A stretch of DNA of 64,000 bases from positions 186,001 through 250,000 of the forward strand of contig CAXXGT010000002.1 of NCBI GenBank assembly GCA_963664045.2. Direction: 5' to 3'. This DNA comes from JAPPHA01 sp963664045 (GTDB taxonomy: Bacteria; Pseudomonadota; Alphaproteobacteria; Rhodobacterales; Rhodobacteraceae). Below the pieces are notes generated by a model. The model saw only the letters and a program-made list of their open reading frames with translations, was not told the DNA's origin and ran no database searches. Within the stretch, counting starts at the first letter, position 1; each line of letters starts with the position of its first letter. This document shows, in pieces, positions 1 through 8,346 of the stretch. A program made the position numbers and the translations under genes.

Positions 1-378
1 GGATACATGACGCTGACACTGCCGCTCGTGGTGGTCCTGCAGACGTTCAGCCTTGCCGGAGTTGACCGGAACCAGATCGAGGCAGCGTGGAATCTCGGTT
101 GCTCTCCCTTCCGGACCATAGCCCAGGTCATCGTGCCCTCCGCGCGCGTCGGGCTCATCATCGGGGCGGTGTTCTGTTTCATCCTGACCTTCGGCGATTT
201 CGTGAGTCCGTTCTATCTTGGCGGATCCAAGCCCCCGACCCTTTCCATACTGATCATCGACACGACCAAGTCTGGCCAGCAATGGCCGCGCGCGGCGGTC
301 GTGGCCCTCATCATGATCGCTACCCTGTTTTTCGCGGCTTTCGCCGCCGTCAGCGCCGCTTACAGGAAACGCACCTGA
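1..378 (+). CDS. ABC transporter permease, PotB-like (5' partial)
   Basis: C-terminal part of an inner-membrane permease of the spermidine/putrescine (PotB) type; the reading frame is open to the first base, so the start lies outside the window. The visible segment carries the EAA-loop region (EAAWNLGCSPF followed by a conserved Pro after about ten residues), which contacts the ATPase, and three hydrophobic stretches. The stop overlaps the start of the next permease (TGATG), which shows translational coupling. Family assignment is firm. The substrate is unknown: relatives carry polyamines, but also opines, iron or other small cations. Confidence 0.85.
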   Translation, partial: GYMTLTLPLVVVLQTFSLAGVDRNQIEAAWNLGCSPFRTIAQVIVPSARVGLIIGAVFCFILTFGDFVSPFYLGGSKPPTLSILIIDTTKSGQQWPRAAVVALIMIATLFFAAFAAVSAAYRKRT

Positions 379-1160
379 TGCGCATCGCGGCGTTCGCATC
401 CCGCCTCTACCTGGCAGCGGTATTCTTCTTCGTGTTCCTTCCGATCGGAGCGAGCGTCGTGTTTTCCTTCAACTCGGACAGGTTTCCGACGCTCCCTCTC
501 GCGGGCTTCACATTCGAGTGGTACGCAAAGGCCTTTTCCGATGACAAGATCTGGGACGCGTTCCGCAATTCGGTCATGGTTTCCCTGACCGCGGCCGCGA
601 CGTCGACGTTCATCGGGTTTTCCACCGCGTATACCGACTTCCGGTACGGTTTCCGGTTCAAGGCGGCGTACCTGGCCCTTGCACTCCTGCCGCCGACAAT
701 ACCCCTGGTCATCATGGGACTGGCAATGCTTGCCTGGTTGAGCCAGATCGGCCTGTCCGGAACGTTGTTCGGAATCATTGCTGCCCATACCGTTCTCGGA
801 TCACCGTTCGCCATGGCGGTGTGCCGGCTGCGGTTGCACCAGATGGACCCTTCGCTCGAGGCGGCGGCGTGGAACCTCGGCGCGTCCGAATGGGCCGCCA
901 TGCGGCATGTTGTCCTGCCGTTTTCGGCACCCGCCCTGATGTCCGCCTTCTGCCTGACCGCAGCCGTCAGCTTTGACGAGTTTGCCGTCGCCTGGTTCGT
1001 CTCCGGCCTCAACCGCACGGTACCGGTGGCGATCCTGGAAATCCTTCAGGGAAACGTCGATCCCCAGATCAACGCGATCGGAACCGTGGTGTTCATCACG
1101 TCGATGACGCTTGTCGTCGTTGCACAGATCATTTTCATGCGCCGGAACAGAAATGGATAA
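378..1160 (+). CDS. ABC transporter permease, PotC-like
   Basis: Second permease subunit, 260 residues, the usual length for PotC. It begins MRIAAFASRLYL, with a first membrane helix at about residues 10-32 and a periplasmic WYAKAF segment typical of PotC-type permeases. About six helices follow. The EAA motif is EAAAWNLGASEWAAMRHVV near residue 160. I chose the ATG at 378 because it overlaps the preceding stop and gives the standard N-terminus; an upstream in-frame start at 87 would run through the previous gene. Its own stop at 1158-1160 lies inside the start of the ATPase gene. Confidence 0.9.
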   Translation: MRIAAFASRLYLAAVFFFVFLPIGASVVFSFNSDRFPTLPLAGFTFEWYAKAFSDDKIWDAFRNSVMVSLTAAATSTFIGFSTAYTDFRYGFRFKAAYLALALLPPTIPLVIMGLAMLAWLSQIGLSGTLFGIIAAHTVLGSPFAMAVCRLRLHQMDPSLEAAAWNLGASEWAAMRHVVLPFSAPALMSAFCLTAAVSFDEFAVAWFVSGLNRTVPVAILEILQGNVDPQINAIGTVVFITSMTLVVVAQIIFMRRNRNG

Positions 1161-2205
1161 CCCGCTTGTCAGTTTCACGGACGTCTCGAAACGATTCGGT
1201 AAGGTCTGGGCCGTCAAGTCGTTTGACCTCAGAATCAACCGCGGGGAGTTCGTGGCGCTGATGGGTCCGTCGGGATGCGGCAAGACGACAACACTGAGGA
1301 TGCTGGCCGGCCTGGAGGACCCCACGGAAGGCACGATCTCGATCGGTGGCCGGGTCATGAACGGGGTCGCGGCACATGAACGCGACACGCCCATGGTCTG
1401 GCAGTCGCTGGCCCTTTTCCCGTTCCTGAATGTCCGCGAGAACGTCGAATTCGGTTTGAAAATGCGCGGCGTGGCCAGGGCGGAACGCTTGGCACGGGCA
1501 GAGGAATGGCTTGACCGGTTGGGGATGTCGGAATTCGGTAACAGGGGGATCGAACAGTTATCCGGCGGGCAAAAGCAGCGCGTAGCCCTGGCGAGGTCGT
1601 TGGTGACCGAACCCGAAATGCTGCTGCTTGACGAACCGCTGTCGGCTCTCGATGCACACCTGGTGATCCGCATGCAGGGCGTTCTATCCAGCCTCCAGCA
1701 GGAACTGGGAATCACGTTCGTGTACGTCACTCACTCTCAGTCCGAGGCCTTTTCCATGGCCGACCGCGTCGTGATCATGGGGGATGGCGAGATCGCGCAG
1801 ACCGGTGCGCCGAGGGAAATCTACCGCCGGCCTGCCACCCGGTTTGTCGCCGAGTTCGTCGGTCGAAACAACATCTTCGAGGGAGAGGCCCAGGGGGGAT
1901 CTCTCCACTCGCCACACGGAAAGCTGCCGCTGCCGGGTCCAGCATTCGGCCCGGTCGTCATGTCCGTGGCTGCCGACCGGGTCAGCGTCAGTCGTGAACG
2001 CCCCGGAGAAGGGCCTTCCGTCAAGGGCCGTTTCCTCTCCGAAGAGTTCGCCGGAGCCAGCATTCTCTGTTACTTCGAGGGCGCCAACGGCTCCACGATC
2101 AAGGCGCAGGTGGACGAGGAGACGCTTGACCTGCTGGCGCCGTCACATGGTGAAGTGTTCTGGATTTCGTGGTCGCCCGACGCCGCACACCTGGTTGGGT
2201 CATGA
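1153..2205 (+). CDS. ABC transporter ATP-binding protein, PotA-like
   Basis: Cytoplasmic ATPase of the same importer, 350 residues. Walker A is GPSGCGKTT (about residues 37-45), the signature is LSGGQKQRVALARSL, Walker B is LLLDEPLSALD, and the switch His is in VYVTHSQSEA. The C-terminal third (from about residue 240) is a TOBE-like regulatory domain, as in PotA/FbpC-type ATPases. The start ATG at 1153 overlaps the permease stop by eight bases. The three genes form one operon; a substrate-binding protein should lie upstream of the window. Transport specificity cannot be read from the sequence. Confidence 0.92.
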   Translation: MDNPLVSFTDVSKRFGKVWAVKSFDLRINRGEFVALMGPSGCGKTTTLRMLAGLEDPTEGTISIGGRVMNGVAAHERDTPMVWQSLALFPFLNVRENVEFGLKMRGVARAERLARAEEWLDRLGMSEFGNRGIEQLSGGQKQRVALARSLVTEPEMLLLDEPLSALDAHLVIRMQGVLSSLQQELGITFVYVTHSQSEAFSMADRVVIMGDGEIAQTGAPREIYRRPATRFVAEFVGRNNIFEGEAQGGSLHSPHGKLPLPGPAFGPVVMSVAADRVSVSRERPGEGPSVKGRFLSEEFAGASILCYFEGANGSTIKAQVDEETLDLLAPSHGEVFWISWSPDAAHLVGS

Positions 2206-2399
2206 ATCCGGTTTCCACGGTTGCTGAAATACCAGGTCGCGGGGGCCGGGTGGCTCACAATGTTTCGAATGCAGCTTGACGCACATATTGGCACGATCTA
2301 CGGTCGAGGTGCGCATGTGCATATGATGTGCGGGCGGCGGATCCCGTTCGATAGTTTTCGTGCGAGTTCGTCTGTTCGCGCGAAAAGGAGGATCCTTTA

Positions 2400-3083
2400 A
2401 TGGAAAACTATGGGCCATACGATCCGACCCTGGATTACGCACCGGGTCCGGCAACAAAGGATGTCGCGTCCGGCTCGGACAACATCCGTCCATGGAGACC
2501 GCTGCACATGTCGCGAAGGAACTTTCTCCGGAGCGTCGTGTGCTCCGGAACGGTTATTGCGGGTTCGGGCTACCTGTTTTCGGCAGCGACGCCAGGTCAC
2601 GCTGATACGCGCGCAGTCGAACGGCTGGTCAGCCTCAATGTCAACGGCAGGATCCGTCGGCTCGATGTTCCGCCCAACGAGACGCTTGCGACCACTTTGC
2701 GATACCGCCTAGGCCTGACCGGTACCAAGATCGGCTGCAACCAGGCAGAATGTGGCGCGTGCACGGTCATGGCGGATGGGGCCACGATCTATTCCTGCTC
2801 AACGCTGACCCACCGGGTCCGGGGCAAGGAAATTGTCACCGTCGAAGGTATCGCATTACAAGACGGCACGCTGCATCCGGTGCAGCAGGCATTCATTGAC
2901 GAAATCGCGCCCCAATGCGGGTTCTGCACGCCCGGCCAGGTCGTGGCCGCGGTGGCGCTTCTGAACGCGAATCCGAATCCCACGATCGACGAGGCCAGGA
3001 TGGCTCTGTCAGGGAATGTCTGCCGTTGTGGGGCGTACGACCACTACTTGCGCGGCACGATGATAGCCGCAGAGAGGATATAG
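2400..3083 (+). CDS. Tat-exported [2Fe-2S] subunit of molybdenum hydroxylase, PaoA-like
   Basis: Electron-transfer subunit of a xanthine-oxidase-family enzyme, 227 residues. A twin-arginine signal (SRRNFLRS, about residues 37-44, then a hydrophobic stretch) is preceded by an unusually long n-region of about 36 residues. The plant-ferredoxin-type cluster is seen as GCNQAECGACTV plus the Cys in IYSCS; the second cluster motif is CGFCTPGQ with NVCRCGAY near the C-terminus. The start at 2400 is set by a strong AAGGAGG at 2385-2391. A Tat signal on the small subunit with none on the other two matches E. coli PaoABC, where the complex is exported folded. Likely substrates are aldehydes or N-heterocycles. 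Confidence 0.93.
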   Translation: MENYGPYDPTLDYAPGPATKDVASGSDNIRPWRPLHMSRRNFLRSVVCSGTVIAGSGYLFSAATPGHADTRAVERLVSLNVNGRIRRLDVPPNETLATTLRYRLGLTGTKIGCNQAECGACTVMADGATIYSCSTLTHRVRGKEIVTVEGIALQDGTLHPVQQAFIDEIAPQCGFCTPGQVVAAVALLNANPNPTIDEARMALSGNVCRCGAYDHYLRGTMIAAERI

Positions 3084-3086
3084 GCC

Positions 3087-5501
3087 ATGACATACAAACT
3101 CATCGGCAAAGACTTCACGCCTCCCGATCTTGAAGCCAAGGTCACCGGCGCGGCGAAATACGCCGAGGATTTCCGGGCCGACGGCATGGCGCATGTGAAG
3201 GTATTCGGTTCCCCGATGCCACACGGCCAGGTGAAGAGCATCGACATCGGCGAAGCGGAAAAAGTACCCGGATTCCTGGCGGCGTTGCTGCCCGAGGAAG
3301 TCAAGCAGCCAGGTCCGGCCGGATTTCCGATCCTGACCGGCACCCCGACTTACTTCGGCCAACCGATCCTGGCGATCGCGGCGGAAACCGAACAGGCGGC
3401 GGCCGACGCGGTTGCCGCAGTCAAGGTTGACATGGAGCTGCTCCCGTTTGTCGTCGACCCGCTGGAGAGTCTCAAACCGGGAGGTCCGGATGCCCTCGAA
3501 GGAGGCAACATCGCGAGCCGCGGTATCGACTTCCAGACCGTGAAATGGACGGGGAAGGACTTCGCAACGGTTGGAGACGGCGAACTTCCGCGCGGAACGG
3601 CCGTGGTCGAATGGGCGTTTGGCGATCTCGAGCCGGGTTTCGCCGATTCGGAGATCATCGTCGAGGAAAGCATGGTGCATGCGACGAACGCGCACCAGGC
3701 GATGGAACCGCGTTCCGCTGCGGCGTACTGGGAAAACGGTAAGTGCCACGTCTGGGGATCAACACAGTCGACGTCATTTGCCCAGCCCGGTCTCGCAAGA
3801 ATGATCGGCATCGAACTCTCCGATCTTGTCCTCGTGGCGGAGTATTGCGGAGGTGGATTTGGAGGGAAGGCGACGTCCTACCCGCTGATGGCGCTTCCCG
3901 CGCTCGTGTCGAGGAAACTTGGCGGAAGGCCGTGCCTTTTGCGGGTTTCCCGCGTCGAAGAGTACGACAACGGGATGGCCCGCGCCGGGTTCCAGGGCTG
4001 GATCAAGCTCGGGTTTGCCAAGGACGGGAGACTACTGGCGGCCGACATGTTCATGGTCCAGGATCTCGGACCGACAAGCGGTTTCAGGGACTACAACAAC
4101 GTCGGCAACGCGTCGTCGATCGTTTACCAGCCGGCCGCCATGCGGTTCCGGGCGGTTCCAGTGCTGACGAACACGACGCCGAAGGGCGCCCAACGCGGCC
4201 CCGGCGAGAACCAGGCAGCCAACATGGTGGAGCCCCTGTTCGACAAGGCGGCGGGGATGCTCGGCATCGACCGGCTCGCAATCCGGCGCATCAACGCGCC
4301 GGGAAACGGGGGTGCGGACGCGACTTACGGACCGAAACAGGGCCCGGTGACATCCGCCTACCTGAAAGAAGCCCTCGACAAGGGCGCCGAGGCCTTCAAG
4401 TGGGCCGAGCGTTCCGCGAATTCGGGGATGCGCTCGGGACCGAGAGTACGGGGCTACGGTATCGGTCAGGCTTACCATTCGGCAGGCTCAAACGGTTTCG
4501 ACGGGCTCATGAGGATTACGCCGGACGGCATTCTCCATGTCCATTCCGGTGTCGGCAATCTTGGAACCTATTCCTATGCGTCGACAAGCCGGGTGGCGGC
4601 CGAAGCGCTCGGGTACGACTGGGATCGCGTAGTGATCGAGAGAGGTGGCACCCGGAAGCACATTCCGTGGAACCTGGGGCAGTTCGGTTCCAACACCAAT
4701 TTCACCATGACGCGCTCGAACTACGTCGCAGCCATGGACGCGGCCACGAAACTGAAGGAAATCGCGGCCGCCGATCTTGGTGGATCGCCTGACGACTACA
4801 GGCTCGAGAACGAGCACGTGGTCAAGGCGTCCGATGCATCCGTGGGACTCAGCTTCGCGGAAGCGGCACAGAGGGCCATCGACATGGGCGGCAAGTACGC
4901 CGGTCACGTGTTGCCCGAGGACATCCACGAGATGACCCGGACATCCGCCATGGCAATCGCCGGGTCCGGGCTGATCGGTGTCGCCAAGGACAACCTCCCG
5001 AAAGAAGGCACGGTTCCCGCACTCGCGGTGGGGTTCATCGAAGTGGACGTCGACGTGGAAACCGGGAAGGTCGAGATCCTGGACTACATCGGCGTTGCCG
5101 ACTGTGGCACGGTGATCCATCCGACCGGACTCGCGGCGCAGATTCGCGGTGGTGCGGTGATGGGATTCGGATTGGCGACAACGGAGCGCCACATCTACGA
5201 TCCCGCGTATGCCCGGCCGAACGCAAGGTCGTTCTATCTTTCGAAACCCGCGACCATTCTGGATGTCCCGGTCAAGTTGGACTGGGCGGCTGTTGACGAG
5301 CCGGATCCCCAGAATCCCATGGGAATGAAAGGAATCGGCGAACCGTTGGAAGGCGCGGCCTCGGCGGCCCTGATCAATGCCATTTCGGACGCACTGGGCG
5401 GACACCTTTTCAACCGGACCCCGGTTACCACCGACATGGTCCTGAACGCGGCTGAAGGACGTCCACAATCCCACAAACCGCTCGCCACCAACACGGTGTG
5501 A
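3087..5501 (+). CDS. Molybdopterin-binding subunit of molybdenum hydroxylase
   Basis: Large catalytic subunit, 804 residues, starting three bases after the [2Fe-2S] gene. The first domain (about residues 15-120, EAKVTGAAKYAEDF) is the aldehyde oxidase a/b hammerhead. Cofactor-contact motifs are CGGGFGGK (about residue 253) and RGPGENQ (about residue 372). The catalytic Glu is in GIGEPLEG (about residue 754). No signal peptide is visible, so export must be by association with the Tat-bearing subunit. It resembles PaoC and the large subunits of isoquinoline or aldehyde oxidoreductases; the substrate cannot be fixed from motifs alone. The sequence is complete. Confidence 0.93.
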   Translation: MTYKLIGKDFTPPDLEAKVTGAAKYAEDFRADGMAHVKVFGSPMPHGQVKSIDIGEAEKVPGFLAALLPEEVKQPGPAGFPILTGTPTYFGQPILAIAAETEQAAADAVAAVKVDMELLPFVVDPLESLKPGGPDALEGGNIASRGIDFQTVKWTGKDFATVGDGELPRGTAVVEWAFGDLEPGFADSEIIVEESMVHATNAHQAMEPRSAAAYWENGKCHVWGSTQSTSFAQPGLARMIGIELSDLVLVAEYCGGGFGGKATSYPLMALPALVSRKLGGRPCLLRVSRVEEYDNGMARAGFQGWIKLGFAKDGRLLAADMFMVQDLGPTSGFRDYNNVGNASSIVYQPAAMRFRAVPVLTNTTPKGAQRGPGENQAANMVEPLFDKAAGMLGIDRLAIRRINAPGNGGADATYGPKQGPVTSAYLKEALDKGAEAFKWAERSANSGMRSGPRVRGYGIGQAYHSAGSNGFDGLMRITPDGILHVHSGVGNLGTYSYASTSRVAAEALGYDWDRVVIERGGTRKHIPWNLGQFGSNTNFTMTRSNYVAAMDAATKLKEIAAADLGGSPDDYRLENEHVVKASDASVGLSFAEAAQRAIDMGGKYAGHVLPEDIHEMTRTSAMAIAGSGLIGVAKDNLPKEGTVPALAVGFIEVDVDVETGKVEILDYIGVADCGTVIHPTGLAAQIRGGAVMGFGLATTERHIYDPAYARPNARSFYLSKPATILDVPVKLDWAAVDEPDPQNPMGMKGIGEPLEGAASAALINAISDALGGHLFNRTPVTTDMVLNAAEGRPQSHKPLATNTV

Positions 5502-5522
5502 CGGGCCCGGGAGGAAACGAAC

Positions 5523-6512
5523 ATGACTGACGTAATGCACAACTTCGAGCTCTACCAGCCTGCCAGTTTGGCGGACGCGCAGAGCATATTGGAGGAGCAA
5601 GACGACACCTGGATCATCGCGGGCGGCAAGGACAGTCTTGGATGGTTCAAGGATCGCGTCCTGCAGCCTTCGGCGCTCGTGGACATCGCCGGCATCGAGG
5701 AGTTGCACGGCATCCGGGATGAGGACGGAGGTGGCTTGTGGATCGGTGCCATGACCACACTGACGGACGTCAAGGGAAACGCGTCGGTAAGGAGCCGCTT
5801 CCCGGCTCTTGCCGACGCTGCAGCACATGTGGCTTCACCGCAAATCCGGAACGTTGGAACGATCGGTGGCAACGTCATGCAGGATACCCGTTGCGTGTAC
5901 TACCGTGACGGATTTCCATGCTACCGCGCAGGCGGGAACACCTGCTACGCGAATACGCCCACGGCGATGAACCGAGAGCATGCCTTGTTTGAAGCCAGCC
6001 GCTGCGTTGCGGTTACGCCATCCGACACGGCTCCGGCATTGGCTGCTCTCGAGGCAACCTTCGTGATTCAGGGTCGGCGGGAACAGCGTGAGGTCTCTGC
6101 CGATGACTTCTTTATCGGGCCTGAAATCGACATCACCCGCATGACTTCGGTCGAACGCGGCGAAATCCTCCTGGGGATCCGCATCCCCGGGAAATGGGCT
6201 GGTTCGAAACAATACTTCGAAAAGGTGTCCGACCGAAACGTCTGGGATTTCGCGCTGGCGAACATTTCCATGGCGGCACGAATGGACGGCGGGACAATCG
6301 CCGATGCCTCGATCGTCTGTGGCGCGGTGCAGTGTACGCCGAGGCGCCTCGGTGAGGTCGAGGACCTTGTCCGAGGGGAATCGCCTGGCGGCGAGTTGGA
6401 AGCACTGGTGAAAAGGGTTGCCGCGAGCGGCGCGCAACCTCTGAATTTCAACCACTTCAAGATCCCGATGATGGAGAATCTCGCGGCACGCGCGGTTCGC
6501 TCGCTCGGCTGA
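5523..6512 (+). CDS. FAD-binding subunit of molybdenum hydroxylase, PaoB-like with extra Cys cluster
   Basis: Medium subunit, 329 residues, of the CO-dehydrogenase/xanthine-dehydrogenase flavoprotein family. The FAD pyrophosphate loop appears as IAGGKDSL (about residue 32) and NVGTIGGNV (about residue 113); the C-terminal CO_deh_flav_C region follows residue 220. Between them sits an insert with four Cys (in DTRCVYY, FPCYRAGG, NTCYAN and SRCVAV), the position where PaoB and 4-hydroxybenzoyl-CoA reductase beta bind a [4Fe-4S] cluster. The gene starts 21 bases after the large subunit with GGAGGAAACGAAC upstream. Confidence 0.92.
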   Translation: MTDVMHNFELYQPASLADAQSILEEQDDTWIIAGGKDSLGWFKDRVLQPSALVDIAGIEELHGIRDEDGGGLWIGAMTTLTDVKGNASVRSRFPALADAAAHVASPQIRNVGTIGGNVMQDTRCVYYRDGFPCYRAGGNTCYANTPTAMNREHALFEASRCVAVTPSDTAPALAALEATFVIQGRREQREVSADDFFIGPEIDITRMTSVERGEILLGIRIPGKWAGSKQYFEKVSDRNVWDFALANISMAARMDGGTIADASIVCGAVQCTPRRLGEVEDLVRGESPGGELEALVKRVAASGAQPLNFNHFKIPMMENLAARAVRSLG

Positions 6513-6515
6513 CGC

Positions 6516-6662
6516 ATGGAGGTGCTACGCTATTCGCAGGATGTTTTCGGACAGAAGATGCTCGTGGGCATGAACTGGGAGTTCCTTTGGGTGCCGGTTG
6601 CCGCCGCGGCGGCCGCAATTCTCCTGCATCTTCTTTTCCGGGTTCTCCGCCAGCCGGGCTAG
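6516..6662 (+). CDS. 48-residue single-helix membrane protein
   Basis: Short frame beginning three bases after the FAD subunit stop and ending TAG at 6660-6662. The product starts MEVLRYSQDVFGQKMLVGMNWE and has one hydrophobic helix (about residues 24-41, FLWVPVAAAAAAILLHLL) followed by a basic tail RVLRQPG. That charge pattern predicts N-terminus outside and a cytoplasmic C-terminus. I do not recognise the family. Its position between the hydroxylase and its cytochrome suggests a small subunit or assembly peptide anchoring the exported enzyme. The tight spacing and lack of overlap with other frames support it as real, but there is no homology evidence. Confidence 0.6.
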   Translation: MEVLRYSQDVFGQKMLVGMNWEFLWVPVAAAAAAILLHLLFRVLRQPG

Positions 6663-6703
6663 TCACCGGACCCGGCGGGCAGGTTCGCGAAAAAGCACAC
6701 CGG

Positions 6704-7321
6704 ATGGTGGATGAAAGGTCTGGCGGAAGTGCCCGGCACGCGGGCTTCAGGCACCGGCTTCCGGATCGGTTGTTTCATTGGGTCATGGCATTTGCGGTGA
6801 TCGTACTTGGTGTCACCGCATTTCTTCCGATTGTCGGGATCCGGTTCGAATGGGTGCCCGTGCACTGGATGGCCGGGGTCGTCCTGACGCTGGCAGTGCT
6901 GTTTCATCTCTACAGGGTCTTTTTCATCCACGGACTGAGCAACATGATGCCCGGCGCCGATGACGTCCGCGAAATCGGGCGGGATCTTCGCGGGAGAGAC
7001 CATTCCGGGCTGGCCGAAGCCAAGTTCGACGCACTTCAAAAGGGATATCACGCCGCGGCATCGGTCGCGGTCCTGGTGGCAGTTGCGACCGGACTGCTCA
7101 TGCTGGCAAAGATCGACACGACATTCTGGCGCCGCGATCCATCGATTCTTTCCGATCAGGCATGGGGCATCGTGTACGTCCTCCACGGGGCTTCGGCGAT
7201 GTTGCTCCTTTTCCTTTTCATAATCCATGTTTACTTCGCATTCCGGCCCGAGCACCGTGCGTTTCTGATCTCCATGCTTCAAGGTCACGGGCCGGAACAT
7301 GCTCGAAAGGATTCCGGATGA
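6704..7321 (+). CDS. Cytochrome b561-family membrane subunit
   Basis: Di-heme b-type cytochrome of 205 residues, similar in layout to formate dehydrogenase gamma and Ni/Fe-hydrogenase cytochrome b subunits. Four hydrophobic segments (about residues 25-45, 52-75, 110-132, 155-180) carry the candidate heme His: RLFHWVM, VHWMAG, LFHLYRV, GYHAAAS, VLHGAS, IIHVYF. In those enzymes the subunit passes electrons from a periplasmic partner to quinone. Placed after the three hydroxylase genes, it is the likely electron exit. I chose ATG 6704; no closer start exists in frame. It overlaps the next gene by four bases (ATGA). Confidence 0.88.
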   Translation: MVDERSGGSARHAGFRHRLPDRLFHWVMAFAVIVLGVTAFLPIVGIRFEWVPVHWMAGVVLTLAVLFHLYRVFFIHGLSNMMPGADDVREIGRDLRGRDHSGLAEAKFDALQKGYHAAASVAVLVAVATGLLMLAKIDTTFWRRDPSILSDQAWGIVYVLHGASAMLLLFLFIIHVYFAFRPEHRAFLISMLQGHGPEHARKDSG

Positions 7322-7731
7322 ACGATTCTGTACAACAGGCCGCGAAGATGCGTGACGCGTTCGATGTCATCGAGGAATCCTACGAATTCATGCTGGCATA
7401 TGCTGCTCAGGGGCGAAAGCGTGAGCTCGGAGAGGGCGGTGGCGAAAGTCAGATACGACAATACCTCAAGCGATTTCTCGCTGCCTTGTCCGATCTCGAC
7501 AACGCGCTGAGCGATGGTATCGGCGGACCGCCCGGGGCGGAATTCAGCACCCGTTTCCGGCGCGATGTCGGGGTGATCCGCTCGGTCCTTGAAATGCTTC
7601 TTTCCCGACCCTTGATCTCGTCCGACATGATCGACAATACAAACGGACTTATTGCCCTGAGGGCTTTGCTGACGGATATCTTTTTTGTTGACCAGGCGGT
7701 ATTGCCCGACCGCCACGGCGATTGCCCTTGA
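7318..7731 (+). CDS. Conserved-context hypothetical protein (137 residues)
   Basis: Starts by ATGA overlap with the cytochrome gene, so it is co-translated with the hydroxylase operon. The product is soluble, acidic and predicted mostly helical, with no membrane segment, no Cys pair and no recognisable motif; residues 50-70 (QIRQYLKRFLAALSDLDNAL) look amphipathic. A role in enzyme maturation or cofactor insertion would fit the place usually held by a XdhC/PaoD-type chaperone, but it does not resemble XdhC and I do not assign a function. Confidence 0.7.
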   Translation: MNDSVQQAAKMRDAFDVIEESYEFMLAYAAQGRKRELGEGGGESQIRQYLKRFLAALSDLDNALSDGIGGPPGAEFSTRFRRDVGVIRSVLEMLLSRPLISSDMIDNTNGLIALRALLTDIFFVDQAVLPDRHGDCP

Positions 7732-7855
7732 AACGACCCTGGCGCGTGAGACAAACTTTTTGACAGATGGGTTCGCATGTCATCGCGGGCTGCGGCAAAA
7801 CCGCGAAATCCAAATAGCTACGATACCATCGTCAAAATTCAAAAGGTATTATTCT

Positions 7856-7882
7856 CCCGGTCGATTATCTCGTGAGACCGGG
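7856..7882. terminator. Hairpin downstream of the hydroxylase operon
   Basis: Perfect 7-bp inverted repeat CCCGGTC/GACCGGG with a 13-base loop, about 125 bases after the last operon gene. There is no T-run on the plus strand, so Rho-independent termination is doubtful. Its right arm touches the degenerate CRISPR repeat that begins at 7880. The 7732-7855 stretch holds nothing else I can identify. Confidence 0.3.
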
Positions 7883-8026
7883 TTCATTGCCGCCTGGTCG
7901 AGGAACATCCACACGGCGCCGCTACCCATCGCCAACTATGGCACAGCTTGCGTCGCTCGAAGGTGTGCACTCTCACCAAATAGAAGCGCGATCGGCTCGG
8001 TTCATCCCCGCGTGGGCGGGGAACAT
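7880..8026 (-). CRISPR. Type I-E CRISPR array remnant
   Basis: One well-formed 29-base repeat lies at 7998-8026 and a degenerate copy at 7880-7908 that matches it at 23 of 29 positions. Read on the minus strand the good repeat begins ATGTTCCCCGCC and ends GGGGATGAACCG, the classic type I-E form. The orientation matches cas1-cas2, so the degenerate copy is the trailer end. The space between (7909-7997, 89 bases) is close to two 32-base spacers plus a lost repeat, but no middle repeat can be recognised. The good repeat sits 14 bases after the cas2 stop, leaving little room for a leader. Confidence 0.75.
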
Positions 8027-8040
8027 CCAGAACTCGCTGT

Positions 8041-8346
8041 TCAACGCCCTGTTGGATGAGGACTTGCGGGTGAAAATGCAACTGGTTTCAACCCGTCGAA
8101 ATCAACCGGCATCCGCCGATTGTGTCCTGTAGTTGCGAAGTCAATTCCTTGATCCGTTGGCGCTGACCAAGCCATCACGGCATCGCCGTTCTCGACATGT
8201 TTCTCGACCTCAGACCAAATCCGCTCCCGAACACGCCGGGAGTAGCGACCCACGTAGACCCCCGCTCGTATTTCCAGCAGCCAAACTGCAAGCCTGCCCC
8301 GTAGTCTGGGAGGTGCATTCTCAACCACGATGACCAGCATCACCAA
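8041..8346 (-). CDS. cas2: CRISPR-associated endoribonuclease Cas2, type I-E
   Basis: About 100 residues with the Cas2e hallmarks: VVENAPPRLRGRLAVWLL at the N-terminus, AGVYVG, WSEVE, VMAWSAPTDQG and PVDFDGLKPV. In a working system it forms the integration complex with Cas1. The frame begins at TTG (8346), directly after the cas1 stop; GTG 8343 or ATG 8340 are likelier starts. The C-terminus runs some ten residues past the usual end and reaches the first repeat. The frame is intact, but its partner cas1 is split, so the complex should not form. Confidence 0.88.
   Translation of the reverse strand: MVMLVIVVENAPPRLRGRLAVWLLEIRAGVYVGRYSRRVRERIWSEVEKHVENGDAVMAWSAPTDQGIDFATTGHNRRMPVDFDGLKPVAFSPASPHPTGR

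Noticed and set aside
7909..7997. A middle CRISPR repeat expected between the two seen
   Set aside because: Spacing would allow it, but no 29-base match is recognisable.
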